64,000 bases of DNA, taken from the NCBI GenBank assembly GCA_951812925.1, contig OX638370.1, positions 121,968,897 to 122,032,896 of the forward strand, written 5' to 3'. Under the pieces are notes generated by a model. It saw only the letters and a list, made by a program, of their open reading frames with translations. It searched no databases and was not told where the DNA came from. This document shows positions 1 through 10,816 of this stretch, piece by piece; within the stretch, counting starts at the first letter, position 1; each line of letters opens with the position of its first letter. A program made the translations under genes and the position numbers. Source of the DNA: Calliopum simillimum (Eukaryota > Arthropoda > Insecta > Diptera > Lauxaniidae).

Positions 1-177
1 TAAGTACTGCACACTACTTCCAATCTTTCATTCAAAAAAGATTACTTACCTATTATATTCAAACCTATGAACATACAAATGTCCAATTTAAGTTCTATTC
101 TAGACTTTAAGCTCTAAAATCTAAGTAATTATTTAGTTATATCATAAATACATATAAATAAATATAAAATATTACAG

Positions 178-464
178 ATTTCTTGATGACATCTATAATA
201 TCAAAATTAGATACCATTATGGAAAAACAACCAAAAACCGCAGCAGAACGGTGTAAAGAATATAGAGCACGTAAAAAACAAACTATACCAACGCCCATGA
301 AAAAGCGGCCGAAAACAGCAGCAGAACGCTGTAGAGAATATAGAGCACGTAAAAAAGCTTTAAAAATGCAAAATAAAGTCGACATTCAGGCATGTTCTGA
401 AATACGAATCACTTCGGAATTGGAATTAAATCAATCTTCAAAAGCTCCGCATTTCGGTAATTAA
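178..464 (+). CDS. Exon with two basic AAER repeats (cassette 1, 3' end disrupted)
   Basis: The exon follows an acceptor (tattacag) and reads in phase 1; the first ATG is at 186. Two repeats resembling KTAAERCREYRARKK are separated by a short TPMKKRP linker. The same acceptor, phase and leading residues (FL-TS) recur in the exon at 1090, so the two are duplicates. From about 388 the frame runs into a 204-bp inverted-repeat insertion and stops at 464; the original tail survives as noncoding sequence at 592-660. The function of this repeat is unknown to me; its high Arg/Lys content suggests nucleic-acid binding (inference). No header exon lies upstream in the window, so the 5' part would be to the left. 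It could be a live exon with a new tail or a broken duplicate. Confidence 0.5.
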
Positions 465-591
465 CATCAAATCGGATTTATGTTTCGGTAGGTCGAATAG
501 GAACCAATGGCAAATTTTATTTGTTGAAATACAAATCTGAAGATTGATTTAATTCCGATATCGAAGTTATTTGGATTTAAGAACATGCCTG
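388..591. repeat. Foldback MITE inserted in cassette 1
   Basis: Positions 388-440 and 539-591 are imperfect inverted repeats of about 53 bp, with a perfect CAGGCATGTTCT terminus. The sequence is absent from the paralogous exon at 1090-1514, which gives the empty-site comparison. It introduces the new stop at 462-464. No clear target-site duplication was seen. Confidence 0.75.
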
Positions 592-1089
592 TATGTTAAC
601 GATTTTTCAAAATCGTTCGGAGCTGCAAATCAAGAAAGAAAAATATTTATATGTATATTTAAGTATTATTTACTATATATTTTAGTAAAGTTAGATTATT
701 ATTTAGTTTTGTAGTATAAAATAGTTAATTTATATATCATTTAGGTAATCACTTTGTAAACGCATAAACATTTTATAAACCGTGTTAACCACATTATCAT
801 TCATCAATTGGACACAATATAAATTGTCTATTTCAATGGATAGATGCACACTGTGTTATGTTGTTAGCGCAATCTGAGCATTTTGTTACTGTTTTTCAGT
901 GTTTTATAACATACTTCTGGGATGGTACGAAAAAGTTCAGTGAGCGAGAAAAACTTCAATGCTTAGTGCTAACTTATTATTTCTATTATATTCATATGGT
1001 TTTAGTTTTTACAACTAAAGTTTTGAAACATATGATCCTTAAACCTAAGTATTATTTAATATCTAATCATACAATATAAAATATTACAG
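592..1089. other. Exon tail remnant and AT-rich spacer
   Basis: About 592-660 matches the 3' end of the exon at 1090-1514 (a GATTTTTCAAAATCGTT-like stretch) and is the displaced tail of cassette 1. The remainder is AT-rich; I see no gene in it. Confidence 0.5.
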
Positions 1090-1514
1090 ATTTCTTGGTG
1101 ACATCTCTATCATCAAATAATTATGAAAATTTTGAAATTGCTTATGAAGATGAACTAAGTGCCATTGCGGAAAACCGAGCGAAAACAGCAGCAGAACGCT
1201 CAAGAGAATATAGAGCACGTAAAAAGTTTATGTTTAGGAAAACACCAGCTAAAACATCATCGGAACGTTCAAAAGAATGTAGGGCACGACGTCAAAAAAT
1301 TAATAAAAAAATGAAAATCGCACATAGCATATTTGACATTTCCATACTATGCGAAGAACAACATATAAATACTCCTGTGAAAAAATGTCCAAAAACACCA
1401 GCCGAACGTGCTAAAGCATATAGAGAGCGAAAAAAAGCTTTAAAAATGCAATATGAAGCCGATACTGTAAATGATTTTTCAAAGTGGTTGGGAACTGCAA
1501 TTGAAAAAATATGA
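1090..1514 (+). CDS. Exon with three basic AAER repeats (cassette 2)
   Basis: The exon begins after the acceptor atattacag in phase 1 and stays open to the stop ending at 1514. It holds three repeats: RAKTAAERSREYRARKK, AKTSSERSKECRARR and CPKTPAERAKAYRERKK. There is no in-frame ATG near the start, so an upstream exon must supply translation start. It is the intact duplicate of cassette 1. The repeat type occurs in poorly characterised insect proteins; I do not recognise a function. Stop codon and position suit a terminal exon. Confidence 0.6.
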
Positions 1515-1896
1515 AATAATTTACTACCACCTACTGCTATATTTTATATTGTAAGATTATTATTTAGATTTATAATATATATAGATACGTAAATCATTTA
1601 TTTTTAAATTGTACAATTATAAAATCGCCAAGGTTAGCTGTCGCTATTTCATATTACTCCGAAGTCAAGTATTTTTAAACATACAAAATACATAATACTT
1701 CTGCAAAAAGTATATCATTGTGTTTTTTTTATTATAATTATACGAGAGCTTTAGTTGCATTTGAAAATTATGAGAAAAAATTGTTATTATATACCTAGGG
1801 TGTATTGCATAAGGTAACGAGTCTTCTCGGAGGTGATAGAGGAGGCCTAGACCAATAAAAAATAAGCACAAAATAATTTTTTATTATTAATTTCAG
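1515..1896. other. Intergenic or intronic AT-rich sequence
   Basis: No coding signal was found. From about 1800 the sequence becomes paralogous to 7050-7119, marking the left edge of the duplicated DUF4806 unit. Confidence 0.5.
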
Positions 1897-3605
1897 AATA
1901 TATTGATATGTCAGAGATTTACGATGACGCAAATAGAAGCACCAAACAATTTTATTATGATACTACGAAAGCAACAGAAATTGAAAGTCCACCTGGCACA
2001 TCAGGATTACAATCATATAAGACAGCCCAGGTGAAAGATCTAAAGTCTTCACAGAACTTTTCGACTTCGGCATCAGTACAGAAAATTTTGTTGAATTTAC
2101 CAAGATCAACAGCTGCATTATTTTTGGAACTAGAGGAAGAAGTAAAAAAGGAGGAAAATGAAAGAGCTTTGGTAATAAATTTTATTTTTTTACGATTCTA
2201 ATAAAAAAAAAATAATAATAAGGAAGTGAAACTTATATTTGAAAAGGAGGCGCGACATAAATTGAGTATCTGGATATTCTTCGTTTTGACTACGAAGTTT
2301 AGGAGTGACCTTCGGAAGCATTCAGATATCCCGGGAAAAGAATAAATTAAAGCTTATTGATATTCTGCCATAGAAGCTTTTCCTCTAGTATATCTAGATA
2401 TACTTTGTTTCGACTATGAAGCTTTCGGATGAACTTCGAATGTTCCAAGAAATAAATCGTTGAAAGTTTCTTGTAAATCTGGATATACTTCGTTTTGACT
2501 ATGAAGCCTTCGGGAACCTTCAAATTTGTTGATAGTCCGCCATAGATGTTTACCTCTTGTATATCTAGATAGTCTTCGTTTTGACTTCGGGTGTCCCAGA
2601 AAAATATCAGTTAAGGCAACTTGATAGTCTTTCATAGATAATTTCCCTCTAGTATACCTAGTCATTGGCCCTATGCTCCTCCTAGGAGTTAAAGGAGAAT
2701 ACATACATACATACCTAGATATTCTCCGTTTTGATTATAAAGCCTTCGAGCGAACTTTCGTCAAAATAGCTTCAATGGTTTGCGAGATATAATGGGATGT
2801 AACGAAAAGTGTCGCAAAAATGACTCGCAAAAGTGTCGCGGTCTTGAAATTTTACACCTAACGCAGTCAAAGAAGTTTCACTTCACTTCAAAATTCCACA
2901 CTTTATTTAATTAATAATTCTGTGCAAATAAAACTAACATTAAATGTATTTTAGATCAAAATATTCAAAAATATATCGAACATCACACTCGATAAATATG
3001 TTCGAAGTTGCTTAAAAACTATTGTGACGGACCAGGTAGCTTGTGGTTTTTCGTGGTTTGGCCATTATGGGAATGTACCCGTACATTCCTTCAAGTTAAT
3101 GAATATTATCAAAGGTAAATTTTAATATGTATTATGTTTGTACCCCAATAAGTGAAAATATCCTTAATTCCAAGAAAAAACGCCCATGGAACTATACCTC
3201 TACATTGAACTTTAGCTCGCCACATTTGAGTCTGAATATTTTGAATTTGGGTCTGTTGAATTCAATAAGTATGTATGCAAGCTCAAACAAAAATTTGCCA
3301 AACTAAAGTTGAAAGTAGAAGCATAGTTTCATGAGCATTTTTTTTTCTTCTTAGAATTGGGAGTACTTTCAAGTACAGGATCAAACCGAGGCCGTTTGGA
3401 ATATAGCCCAACCCTAATGTTCATATACTTATATAGTAGTTTTATTGGAATAAATTTAACTTATGAGTGTATATTCATTGCAGAATGTTCAAATGAAAGA
3501 TTTCCGAACTCAAAAGTTGATGATGTTGTATACATAATTAAAAAGTGGTTCCAATATGTAAAGGATAGACAACGCAGAAAGTCCAAATTGCCATTAAATA
3601 AATAA
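1897..3605 (+). CDS. DUF4806-like three-exon module A (headless paralogue, internal deletion)
   Basis: Exons 1897-2171, 2955-3114 and 3484-3605 join in phase (entry phase 1, then 0, then 1) to a TAA at 3605. They match 7120-7490, 8139-8298 and 9959-10080 of the complete ZAD-1 gene. The domain resembles DUF4806: an acidic ELEEEVKKEENERAL start, a middle exon with VACGFSWFGHYGN, and a basic C-terminus ending KSKLPLNK. Compared with copy B, exon 1 lacks about 34 codons forming a Leu/Glu-rich coiled coil just after LQSY; the deletion keeps frame. No ZAD header precedes it within the window. DUF4806 has no assigned function that I know. Confidence 0.6.
2240..2760. repeat. Degenerate minisatellite in intron 1 of module A
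   Basis: Imperfect tandem units of roughly 90 bp carry a motif like ATATACTTCGTTTTGACTAT followed by GAAGC-TTCGG. The same array is at about 7580-7960 in module B. At 2664-2706 it includes a CTCCTAGGAG-centred short repeat followed by CATA units. Confidence 0.55.
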
Positions 3606-4091
3606 CTGTTTTTTAATTCTCAAGTTACCATGTGTATTTCATTTCATTTGTATCAATAATATTATAAAATTGTTAAAACAGGCAGAATTAAGTCCTTTTA
3701 GACGTAATATTAACTTTTTGTGATACGTATGCATAATAATTAACTGTAAACTGCATAAATTATCTAAATTTTTTAATTTTTTTTTTTTCCAATAAATTAT
3801 GTTTATTATTAAAAGTTAAAAATTTAATTTTTATTTTAACCATACGTTTTTTATAAATCAGTTCGTATGCGATACTATTTTAACGAAGCAAAAAACAATT
3901 CGACGTTACGTAAGCGATACCATCAAAAACGAACCGCTTTAATTTTTTTTACCAAAACGTAACTATTTTGCGTACTGAAATTTTTAATAAGGATTTTAGT
4001 CTAAGCTTTAAGAAAAAATACAGATACTTGCAATACTTGTACAATCACAACCAGAAAAGATCGAATAGCGGAGCAATTTAAAAAGGACATC
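3606..4091. other. Spacer paralogous to 10081-10440
   Basis: 3' flank of module A. It is AT-rich and contains AATAAA-like sequences near the stop and at about 3790. No gene was found. Confidence 0.5.
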
Positions 4092-4544
4092 GAGAACCGA
4101 CAACTCGTAACATACAATTTGTGCATTTGTGACGAATAAGAACATAGCTGTAAAAGCTCCGATTGCAATTTCGGATTAATTGAAAAGAATAATATGCGTT
4201 GCGTGTTCGTATACTTCAAGTTTTTGCAAGTTTTTACCCGAAAAGCTTGCAAAAACTTTGAGTAAACGAACTGACTGAATAACTTCACTAAAATACCAAT
4301 GACATGTGTTTTTCAAGCTCTTATCGGAACATTAGAAATTCCATATTTTTGATAAAAAAATTGTTTTTAAATAATCCCGGGATTTGTATGAACTAATCCC
4401 TGGGTTTTTAGGGATTTAAAAAAAGCCAGAATCCCGAGTGGGTAGAAATCAGTTGAACATCGAATAATGCTAGATTCCTGGGACCAGTCTGAACAAATTT
4501 TTCCTATCATTTTTCGACATTCAAAAAATGCTGGGGGCATTAGT

Positions 4545-4653
4545 GGGGGTTATCGTGAATCAATATTCCCGGGGAATTTTTTTCAGACAGCCGTGCATTC
4601 TCTATTGTAGTTTCAGAAAAATTCCTCGGGAATATTGATTCACGATAACCCTC
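4545..4653. repeat. Short foldback element, GGGGGTTATCGTG family
   Basis: 109 bp whose ends are inverted repeats (GGGGGTTATCGTGAATCAAT and its complement), with a central GCATTCTCTATTGTAGT. Related copies are at 24856-24970 and 45578-45677, with half copies near 18311 and 61501. Confidence 0.75.
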
Positions 4654-5572
4654 ATTGTTTTTTTTTTTCTGCACAGTACCTATAGTTCGAATTCAAAATT
4701 AAAACATTTTATTATGCACTCTGCATTTCACTAAATTTTTATAATGGTGAAACTTTGGAGCCAAGATTTGAATAACTACCAATTATTGCGTTGTTTTTGA
4801 AATAAAAACACAGATTTTTAATGCTAAGGCCCTCATTCAGACTCCAAGTGGGACTTGATTTCGCGCACTATAATTAAAACTAAGTTCAAGCCAACAATAT
4901 CATCTGATCCATGCTTGTTTGATAACAAATTAATTTAGTTGCTAATTATAAAGCTTTGGTGAGATTAGTAACATAAGTATTATATAAATTCTTTGTCTCC
5001 TTTCGGTGCCCTACCAAATATGCTTTTCAGTGTTAAAAGCATAAAAAGGGATCAGTGTTGTTTTCACTAACAAAAAGTAGTAGAAGCCTTTCGAGTGCGC
5101 CACAACACAGTTTTAATTTGAGAACCGACAACTCGTAACATACAATTTGTGCATTTGTGACGAATAAGAACATAGCTGTAAAAGCTCCGATTGCAATTTC
5201 GGATTAATTGAAAAGAATAATATGCGTTGCGTGTTCGTATACTTCAAGTTTTTGCAAGTTTTTACCCGAAAAGCTTGCAAAAACTTTGAGTAAACGAACT
5301 GACTGAATAACTTCACTAAAATACCAATGACATGTGTTTTTCAAGCTCTTATCGGAACATTAGAAATTCCATATTTTTGATAAAAAAATTGTTTTTAAAT
5401 AATCCCGGGATTTGTATGAACTAATCCCTGGGTTTTTAGGGATTTAAAAAAAGCCAGAATCCCGAGTGGGTAGAAATCAGTTGAACATCGAATAATGCTA
5501 GATTCCTGGGACCAGTCTGAACAAATTTTTCCTATCATTTTTCGACATTCAAAAAATGCTGGGGGCATTAGT

Positions 5573-5681
5573 GGGGGTTATCGTGAATCAATATTCCCGG
5601 GGAATTTTTTTCAGACAGCCGTGCATTCTCTATTGTAGTTTCAGAAAAATTCCTCGGGAATATTGATTCACGATAACCCTC
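5573..5681. repeat. Second copy of the GGGGGTTATCGTG foldback
   Basis: Same element as at 4545, carried along by the 1,028-bp tandem duplication. Confidence 0.75.
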
Positions 5682-6152
5682 ATTGTTTTTTTTTTCTGCA
5701 CAGTACCTATAGTTCGAATTCAAAATTAAAACATTTTATTATGCACTCTGCATTTCACTAAATTTTTATAATGGTGAAACTTTGGAGCCAAGATTTGAAT
5801 AACTACCAATTATTGCGTTGTTTTTGAAATAAAAACACAGATTTTTAATGCTAAGGCCCTCATTCAGACTCCAAGTGGGACTTGATTTCACGCACTATAA
5901 TTAAAACTAAGTTCAAGCCAACAATATCATCTGATCCATGCTTGTTTGATAACAAATTAATTTAGTTGCTAATTATAAAGCTTTGGTGAGATTAGTAAGA
6001 TAAGTATTATATAAATTCTTTGTCTCCTTTCGGTGCCCTACCAAATATGCTTTTCAGTGTTAAAAGCATAAAAAGGGATCAGTGTTGTTTTCACTAACAA
6101 AAAGTAGTAGAAGCCTTTCGAGTGCGCCACAACACAGTTTTAATTTGTCTTT

Positions 6153-6173
6153 TGTATAAAGTTGGCAACGTTA
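6153..6173 (+). promoter_or_regulatory. Putative core promoter of ZAD-1
   Basis: GTATAAAGTTGGCAACGTTA combines a TATA-like box with the element GTTGGCAACG, about 140 bp before the ATG. The same string precedes ZAD-2 (10664-10684), and GTTGGCAACG precedes ZAD-3 on the minus strand (58592-58601). Conservation across all three headers is the evidence; function is inferred. Confidence 0.5.
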
Positions 6174-6304
6174 GTGCGTGTTTTGTCAGCAATGCAATTT
6201 TTTTTTGTGTTGTCTATACTATACATACTTCAAAGTTAATTAATTAATTAATTGCCTAAAAAACTACTTTCAATCTTAAAGGACAATTTGGCATAAGTAA
6301 AAAA

Positions 6305-9300
6305 ATGTTACAGATTCATCGATATAATTTGCAACATTTTTGTCGTACATGTTTGGGTCAGCTGCAAACGGATGCATCCCATTATCACATTGGCCAGACG
6401 CCGAATCTTACAAAGCTTTTAGTTATTTGTACGTCTTTGAATATCAATGGTGATGATGCAGTGTATCCACAATGGCTGTGTGAAAAGTGCTATGATATGT
6501 TACACAATTTTCGCAACTTCCGCGAAATGACAACACGCTCTGCAGAATTGCAACAGAAGATTGTTAAAGAGTCAACTGATCATTATACAAATCCTGCAAC
6601 TTCCACTTGTGATGAATACCTTCTGGTAAGTACTTACCGACATACTTTAAAAATGTGCTATATATTTGTTTTTTTTTTTTTTTTTTAGACAAATCAGGAT
6701 GTGAAAATTGAAATAGGAGCTACACGTATGTTGGAAAGCTATTGTAGAAATGAGAAAGATAATTTTGATGATATTTTGGACTCAGACTCGTCAGCTCAAT
6801 CTACATCGACAGCAAAAAAACGTAAACAGCACAATGAGTCAGGTAATTATAAAAGCTATAAAAGTTTAACCGTTTTTTATGTAGACACAGCAGTCCTTAA
6901 TATTATTGCATTTAATTTGTGCAGAAAAATAAAAGAAAAGAATAAATAAATAATAAGAAACTTGGAAAGCCAACACACGGTGTAATCACCTTTACCAAAG
7001 GTTTTCAACTTCACACATCAGTCTGTTTTATTGTTTATTTTTTTTTAACGAATCTTCTGGGAGCTGAAAGAGGACTAACAGAAAATAAGCATAAAATAAT
7101 TTTATATTATTAATTCCAGAATATCTTGATATGTCAGAGATTTGCGATGACGCAAATAGAAGCACCGAACAATTTTATTATGATACTACGATAGCAACAG
7201 AAATTGAAAGTCTACCTGGCACATCAGGATTACAATCATATAACCGTTGCGAGACATATAACTTGGTGGAAGAAAATAACGCTATTTTGAAAGAGGCTCT
7301 TAAAGAGCTCAAGTATTTGCGGCAAGAGCAAAAAACTCTGTGTGGAGAGGTACAAGATCTAAAGTCTTCGCAGGACTTTTCGACTTCGGCATCATTACCG
7401 AAAATTTTTTTAAATTTACCAAGACCAACAGCTGCATTATTTTTGGAACTAGAGGAAGAAGTAAAAAAGGAGGAAAATGAAAGAGCTTTGGTAATAAATT
7501 TTATTTTTTACGGTTCTAATAAAATAATAATAAGGAAGTGAAACTTATATTTGAAAAGGAGGCGCGACATCAATTGAATAACTGGATATCCTTCGTTTTG
7601 ACTATGAAGTTTAGAAGAGACCTTCGGAAACATTCAGGTATCCCGGGAAAAGAATAAATTAAAGCTTATTGATATTCTGCCATAGATATATCTGTCTAGG
7701 TATACTTTGTTTCGACTGTGAAGCTTTCGGATGAACTTCGGATGTCCCAAGAAATGAATCATTGAAAATTTCTTGTAAATCTAGATATACTTCGTTTTGA
7801 CTATGAAACCTTCGGGAACCTACAGATGACCCAGAAAATAAATCAGTTAGAATTTGTTGACAGTCCGCCATATATGTTTTACCACTTATATACCTAGATA
7901 TTCTTCTTTTTGACTATAAAGCCTTCGAGCGAACTTCAGGTGTTCCGAAAACCTACCAAGCACGAAATTTCGTCAAAGTAGCTTCTATGGTTTGCGAGAT
8001 ATAATAGAATGACACGAAAAGTGTCGCGGCCTTCAAATTTTACACCTAACGCAGTCAAAGAAGTTTCACTTCAAAAATCCACACTTTACTTATTTAATAA
8101 TATTTGTGCAAATAAAACTAACGTTAAATGTATTTTAGATCAAAACATTCAAAAATATATCGGACATCGCACTCGATAAATATGTTCGAAGTTGCTTAAA
8201 AACTATTGTGACGGACCAGGTAGCTTGTGGTTTTTCGTGGTTTGGCCATCATGAGAATGTACCCGTACATTCCTTCAATTTAATGAATATTATCAAAGGT
8301 AAATTTTAATATGTAGGGTAGAATGGGGAGTTGTGCGACAGGTTTTGTTTCAGGGAAAAAAAAAACTACAATTCATTTTTGTTAGCATCTCAGTATATAC
8401 AATCTCTAGTATCCTTCAAAACACAACTTCTGGCTAGAAGGTTCGATTGAAATTTAAAAGTTATGCTTGTTGGCGCAAAAGACTCGTTTTTGGGGAGTTG
8501 TGCAACACGGAGGGAGTTGTGCAACACGGAGGGAGTTGTGCAACACGGAGGGAGTTGTGCAACACGGAGGGAGTTGTGCAACACGGAGGGAGTTGTGCAA
8601 CACCGAGGGAGTTGTGCAACACGGAGGGAGTTGTGCAACACGGAGGGAGTTGTGCAACACGGAGGGAGTTGTGCAACACGGAGGGAGTTGTGCAACACGG
8701 AGGGAGTTGTGCAACACGGAGGGAGTTGTGCAACACGGAGGGAGTTGTGCAACACAGCTTTAAATTAAAGAAAATTACATATTTTGATGAATATTCTTTA
8801 TTAAATTAACTCTTTGATTGCAGCCACTAAGGCATTGATATCACTCGCTGGTTTTCTGGTCACACGATAGTTATGACGTAGCATGATGACTTTCTACAAA
8901 AATAACGAAAAACCACGAATAAAATCAAGAAAAATACTAAATTTGGGGAAGAAAATCCATCAAATTGCATGAAACATACGAAATATTGACAAAAATGCAA
9001 ACTCTGGCTGAAAACTGTTAAATTTTTGTTGCGCAACTCCCCACTTTCAACATAATCAAAATGGCCACCGCGTCTTCGATACATCGAATGTTTGTGTGTC
9101 ATTACTTTCATGAGTTGGAAGGTTATTCACAAAGGAATGTTTTGTATATATTGACCCTTATGATCAGTTTTAATAAGTCAACACAAGAGGTCAATGAAAC
9201 TTTCCGACAAATTTTTCAACGCACAGTGAAGAGCGACGCGAAGAATATGTGTTGACGCGACGAGTGCTTGTGAAAAAGTTAGATCGTAGCGAGACAAACA

Positions 9301-10080
9301 ATTGACGGTAGTTGGTCACATGACAACTACTGTCATTTGACATTCATCGACGTGTTGCACAACTCCCTCTGTTGCAAAACTCCCTATTCTCCCCTACTTA
9401 TTATGTTTGTTTATTAGAGTAAGCCGACCCCGGCTACCTCAATAAGTGAAAATATCCTTAATTCCAAGAAAAAACGTCCATAGAACTATACGTCTGCATT
9501 AAACTTTAGGTCGCCACATTTGTGTTTGAATATTTTGAATTTGAGAATTTGAGTGAAAATTCGACGAACTAAAGTTGAACGTAGAAGTATAGTTTTATGA
9601 GCACTTTTTTCCTCAGCATTGAGAGTCGTTTGGAAAAAAGCCCAACCCTAATGTTCATATATAAGCCGTTTATTTTGAAAATGGCCTCCATTTCGGAGCA
9701 AAAGTAATGTCATAATATGAATTAGCTGTTCAGAACGAATAAAATTGAATTCTGTCTTCACAAAAAGTTTACCACATTGTGTGGAATTAATGACGTTATG
9801 TTTAAAAAATAGTATCGGGCGAAAAACCGATTATTACAGCACATAATGTGAATGACATTACTTTTGCTCCGAAATGGACTTAGGCCACTTTCAAAATAAA
9901 CGGCTCGTGTATAGTTTTATTGGAATAAATTTAACTTATGAGTGTATATTCATTGCAGAATGTTCAAATGAAAGATTTCCGAACTCAAAAGTTGGTGATG
10001 TTGTATACATAATTAAAAAGTGGTTCCAATATGCAAAGGATAGAGAACGCAAAAAGTCCAAATTGCCATTAAATAAATAA
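6305..10080 (+). CDS. ZAD-DUF4806 gene (ZAD-1 with module B), complete
   Basis: Five exons join in phase: 6305-6625, 6689-6842, 7120-7490, 8139-8298 and 9959-10080, giving 375 codons plus stop. Donors are gtaagt, gtaatt, gtaata and gtaaat; all introns end in ag. Residues 1-75 form a zinc-finger-associated domain with CRTC and CEKC metal pairs, a protein-interaction (dimerisation) domain of insect transcription factors. Exon 2 is acidic and ends in STAKKRK, a likely nuclear signal. Exon 3 holds a Leu/Glu-rich coiled coil, and exons 3-5 a DUF4806-like domain. No C2H2 fingers follow, which is unusual for a ZAD protein. Intron 4 was enlarged by two MITEs (8316-9398, 9664-9905) missing from module A. 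Probably nuclear; exact role unknown. Confidence 0.8.
7580..7960. repeat. Degenerate minisatellite in intron 3 of ZAD-1
   Basis: Paralogous to 2240-2760, with units containing CTTCGTTTTGACTATGAA. It shows that the duplication included the intron. Confidence 0.5.
8316..9398. mobile_element. MITE-like element with TA target duplication and internal satellite
   Basis: Ends are inverted: GGGTAGAATGGGGAGTTGTG on the left; on the right the complement reads TAGGGGAGAATAGGGAGTTT. Flanking TA at 8314-8315 and 9399-9400 matches the single TA of the empty site in the paralogous intron near 3132. It carries no transposase. The terminal motif GGAGTTGTGCAACA is amplified inside as a satellite. Confidence 0.8.
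8492..8755 (+). repeat. 19-bp tandem satellite, about 14 units
   Basis: Unit GGGAGTTGTGCAACACGGA repeats nearly perfectly for 264 bp; one unit has ACACCGA. Overlapping open frames on both strands are a by-product of the repeat and not genes. Confidence 0.97.
9664..9905. mobile_element. 242-bp MITE
   Basis: Terminal inverted repeats start AGCCGTTTATTTTGAAA and continue with GGCC and TCGGAGCAAAAGTAATGTCA. It is absent from the paralogous site near 3430, and sits just before the last ZAD-1 exon. Confidence 0.75.
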
Positions 10081-10663
10081 CTGTTTTTTAATTCTCAAGT
10101 TACCATATGTATTTCATTTCATTTGTATCAATTACTTATATTATAACATTGTTATAACAGGCAGAATTAAGTCCTTTTAGACGTAATATTAACTATTTGT
10201 GATACGTTTGCATAATAATTAACTGTAAACTGTATAAATTATTATTATTATTTTTTTTTTTTTTTCAATAAATAATGTTAATTATTAAAAGTAAAAAATG
10301 GAATTTTTTATTTGCACCATACGTTTTATATGTATATATATATATAAATCAGTTCGTAAGCGATACGATCTTAACGAAGCAAAACATTATTTTTTTTTTT
10401 TTTTTTTTTGCTGCTCAAACCAACATAATTATATAATTGATGATAATAAAGCTTTGGTGAGATTAGTAAGATAAGTATTATATAATTTTTTACACAAAAT
10501 TTTAAATGCATAAAATAATTTTCACCCTAAAACTCTATCCCTTCGGTCCCCTACCAAATATGCTTTTCAGTGTTAAAAGCATAAAAGGGATCAGTGTTGT
10601 TTTCACTAACAAAAAGTAGTAGAAGCCTTTCGTGTGCGCCACAACACCGGTTGATTTGTCTTT
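10081..10663. other. Spacer between ZAD-1 and ZAD-2
   Basis: AT-rich 3' flank with AATAAA near 10268, then sequence homologous to the end of the 1,028-bp repeat. No gene was seen. Confidence 0.5.
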
Positions 10664-10684
10664 TGTATAAAGTTGGCAACGTTA
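10664..10684 (+). promoter_or_regulatory. Putative core promoter of ZAD-2
   Basis: Same GTATAAAGTTGGCAACGTTA string as ZAD-1, 143 bp before the ATG at 10817. Confidence 0.5.
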
Positions 10685-10816
10685 GTGCGTGTTTTGTCAA
10701 CAATGCAATTTTTTTTTGTGTTGTCTATACTATACATACTTCAAAGTTAATTAATTAATTAATTGCCTAAAAAACTACTTTCAATCTTAAAGGACAATTT
10801 GGCATAAGTAAAAAAA

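Larger units (their letters stand above)
4092..6147 (+). repeat. Two 1,028-bp near-identical tandem repeats
   Basis: Copy 1 is 4092-5119 and copy 2 is 5120-6147. Both start GAGAACCGACAACTCG and end in ACACAGTTTTAATTT. Differences are few (for example GATTTCGCGCAC versus GATTTCACGCAC, and poly-T length), so the duplication is recent. Copy 2 abuts the promoter of ZAD-1. Part of the unit's 3' end recurs before ZAD-2 (about 10440-10650). Small open frames inside are the same frame seen twice and show no coding features. Confidence 0.9.

Noticed and set aside
3357..3605. 82-residue frame starting at 3357
   Set aside because: Only the part from 3484 is the real last exon of module A; the upstream portion is intron without equivalent in copy B.
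4001..5316. Repeated minus-strand frames of 95 and 67 residues
   Set aside because: The same frame in two tandem repeat copies, with no homology or codon signal; repeat-borne.
8492..8755. CRISPR-like array
   Set aside because: Direct tandem repeats without unique spacers, in an animal genome.
8390..8809. Six overlapping open frames on both strands
   Set aside because: All arise from the 19-bp tandem repeat, which lacks stops in several frames; no independent coding evidence.
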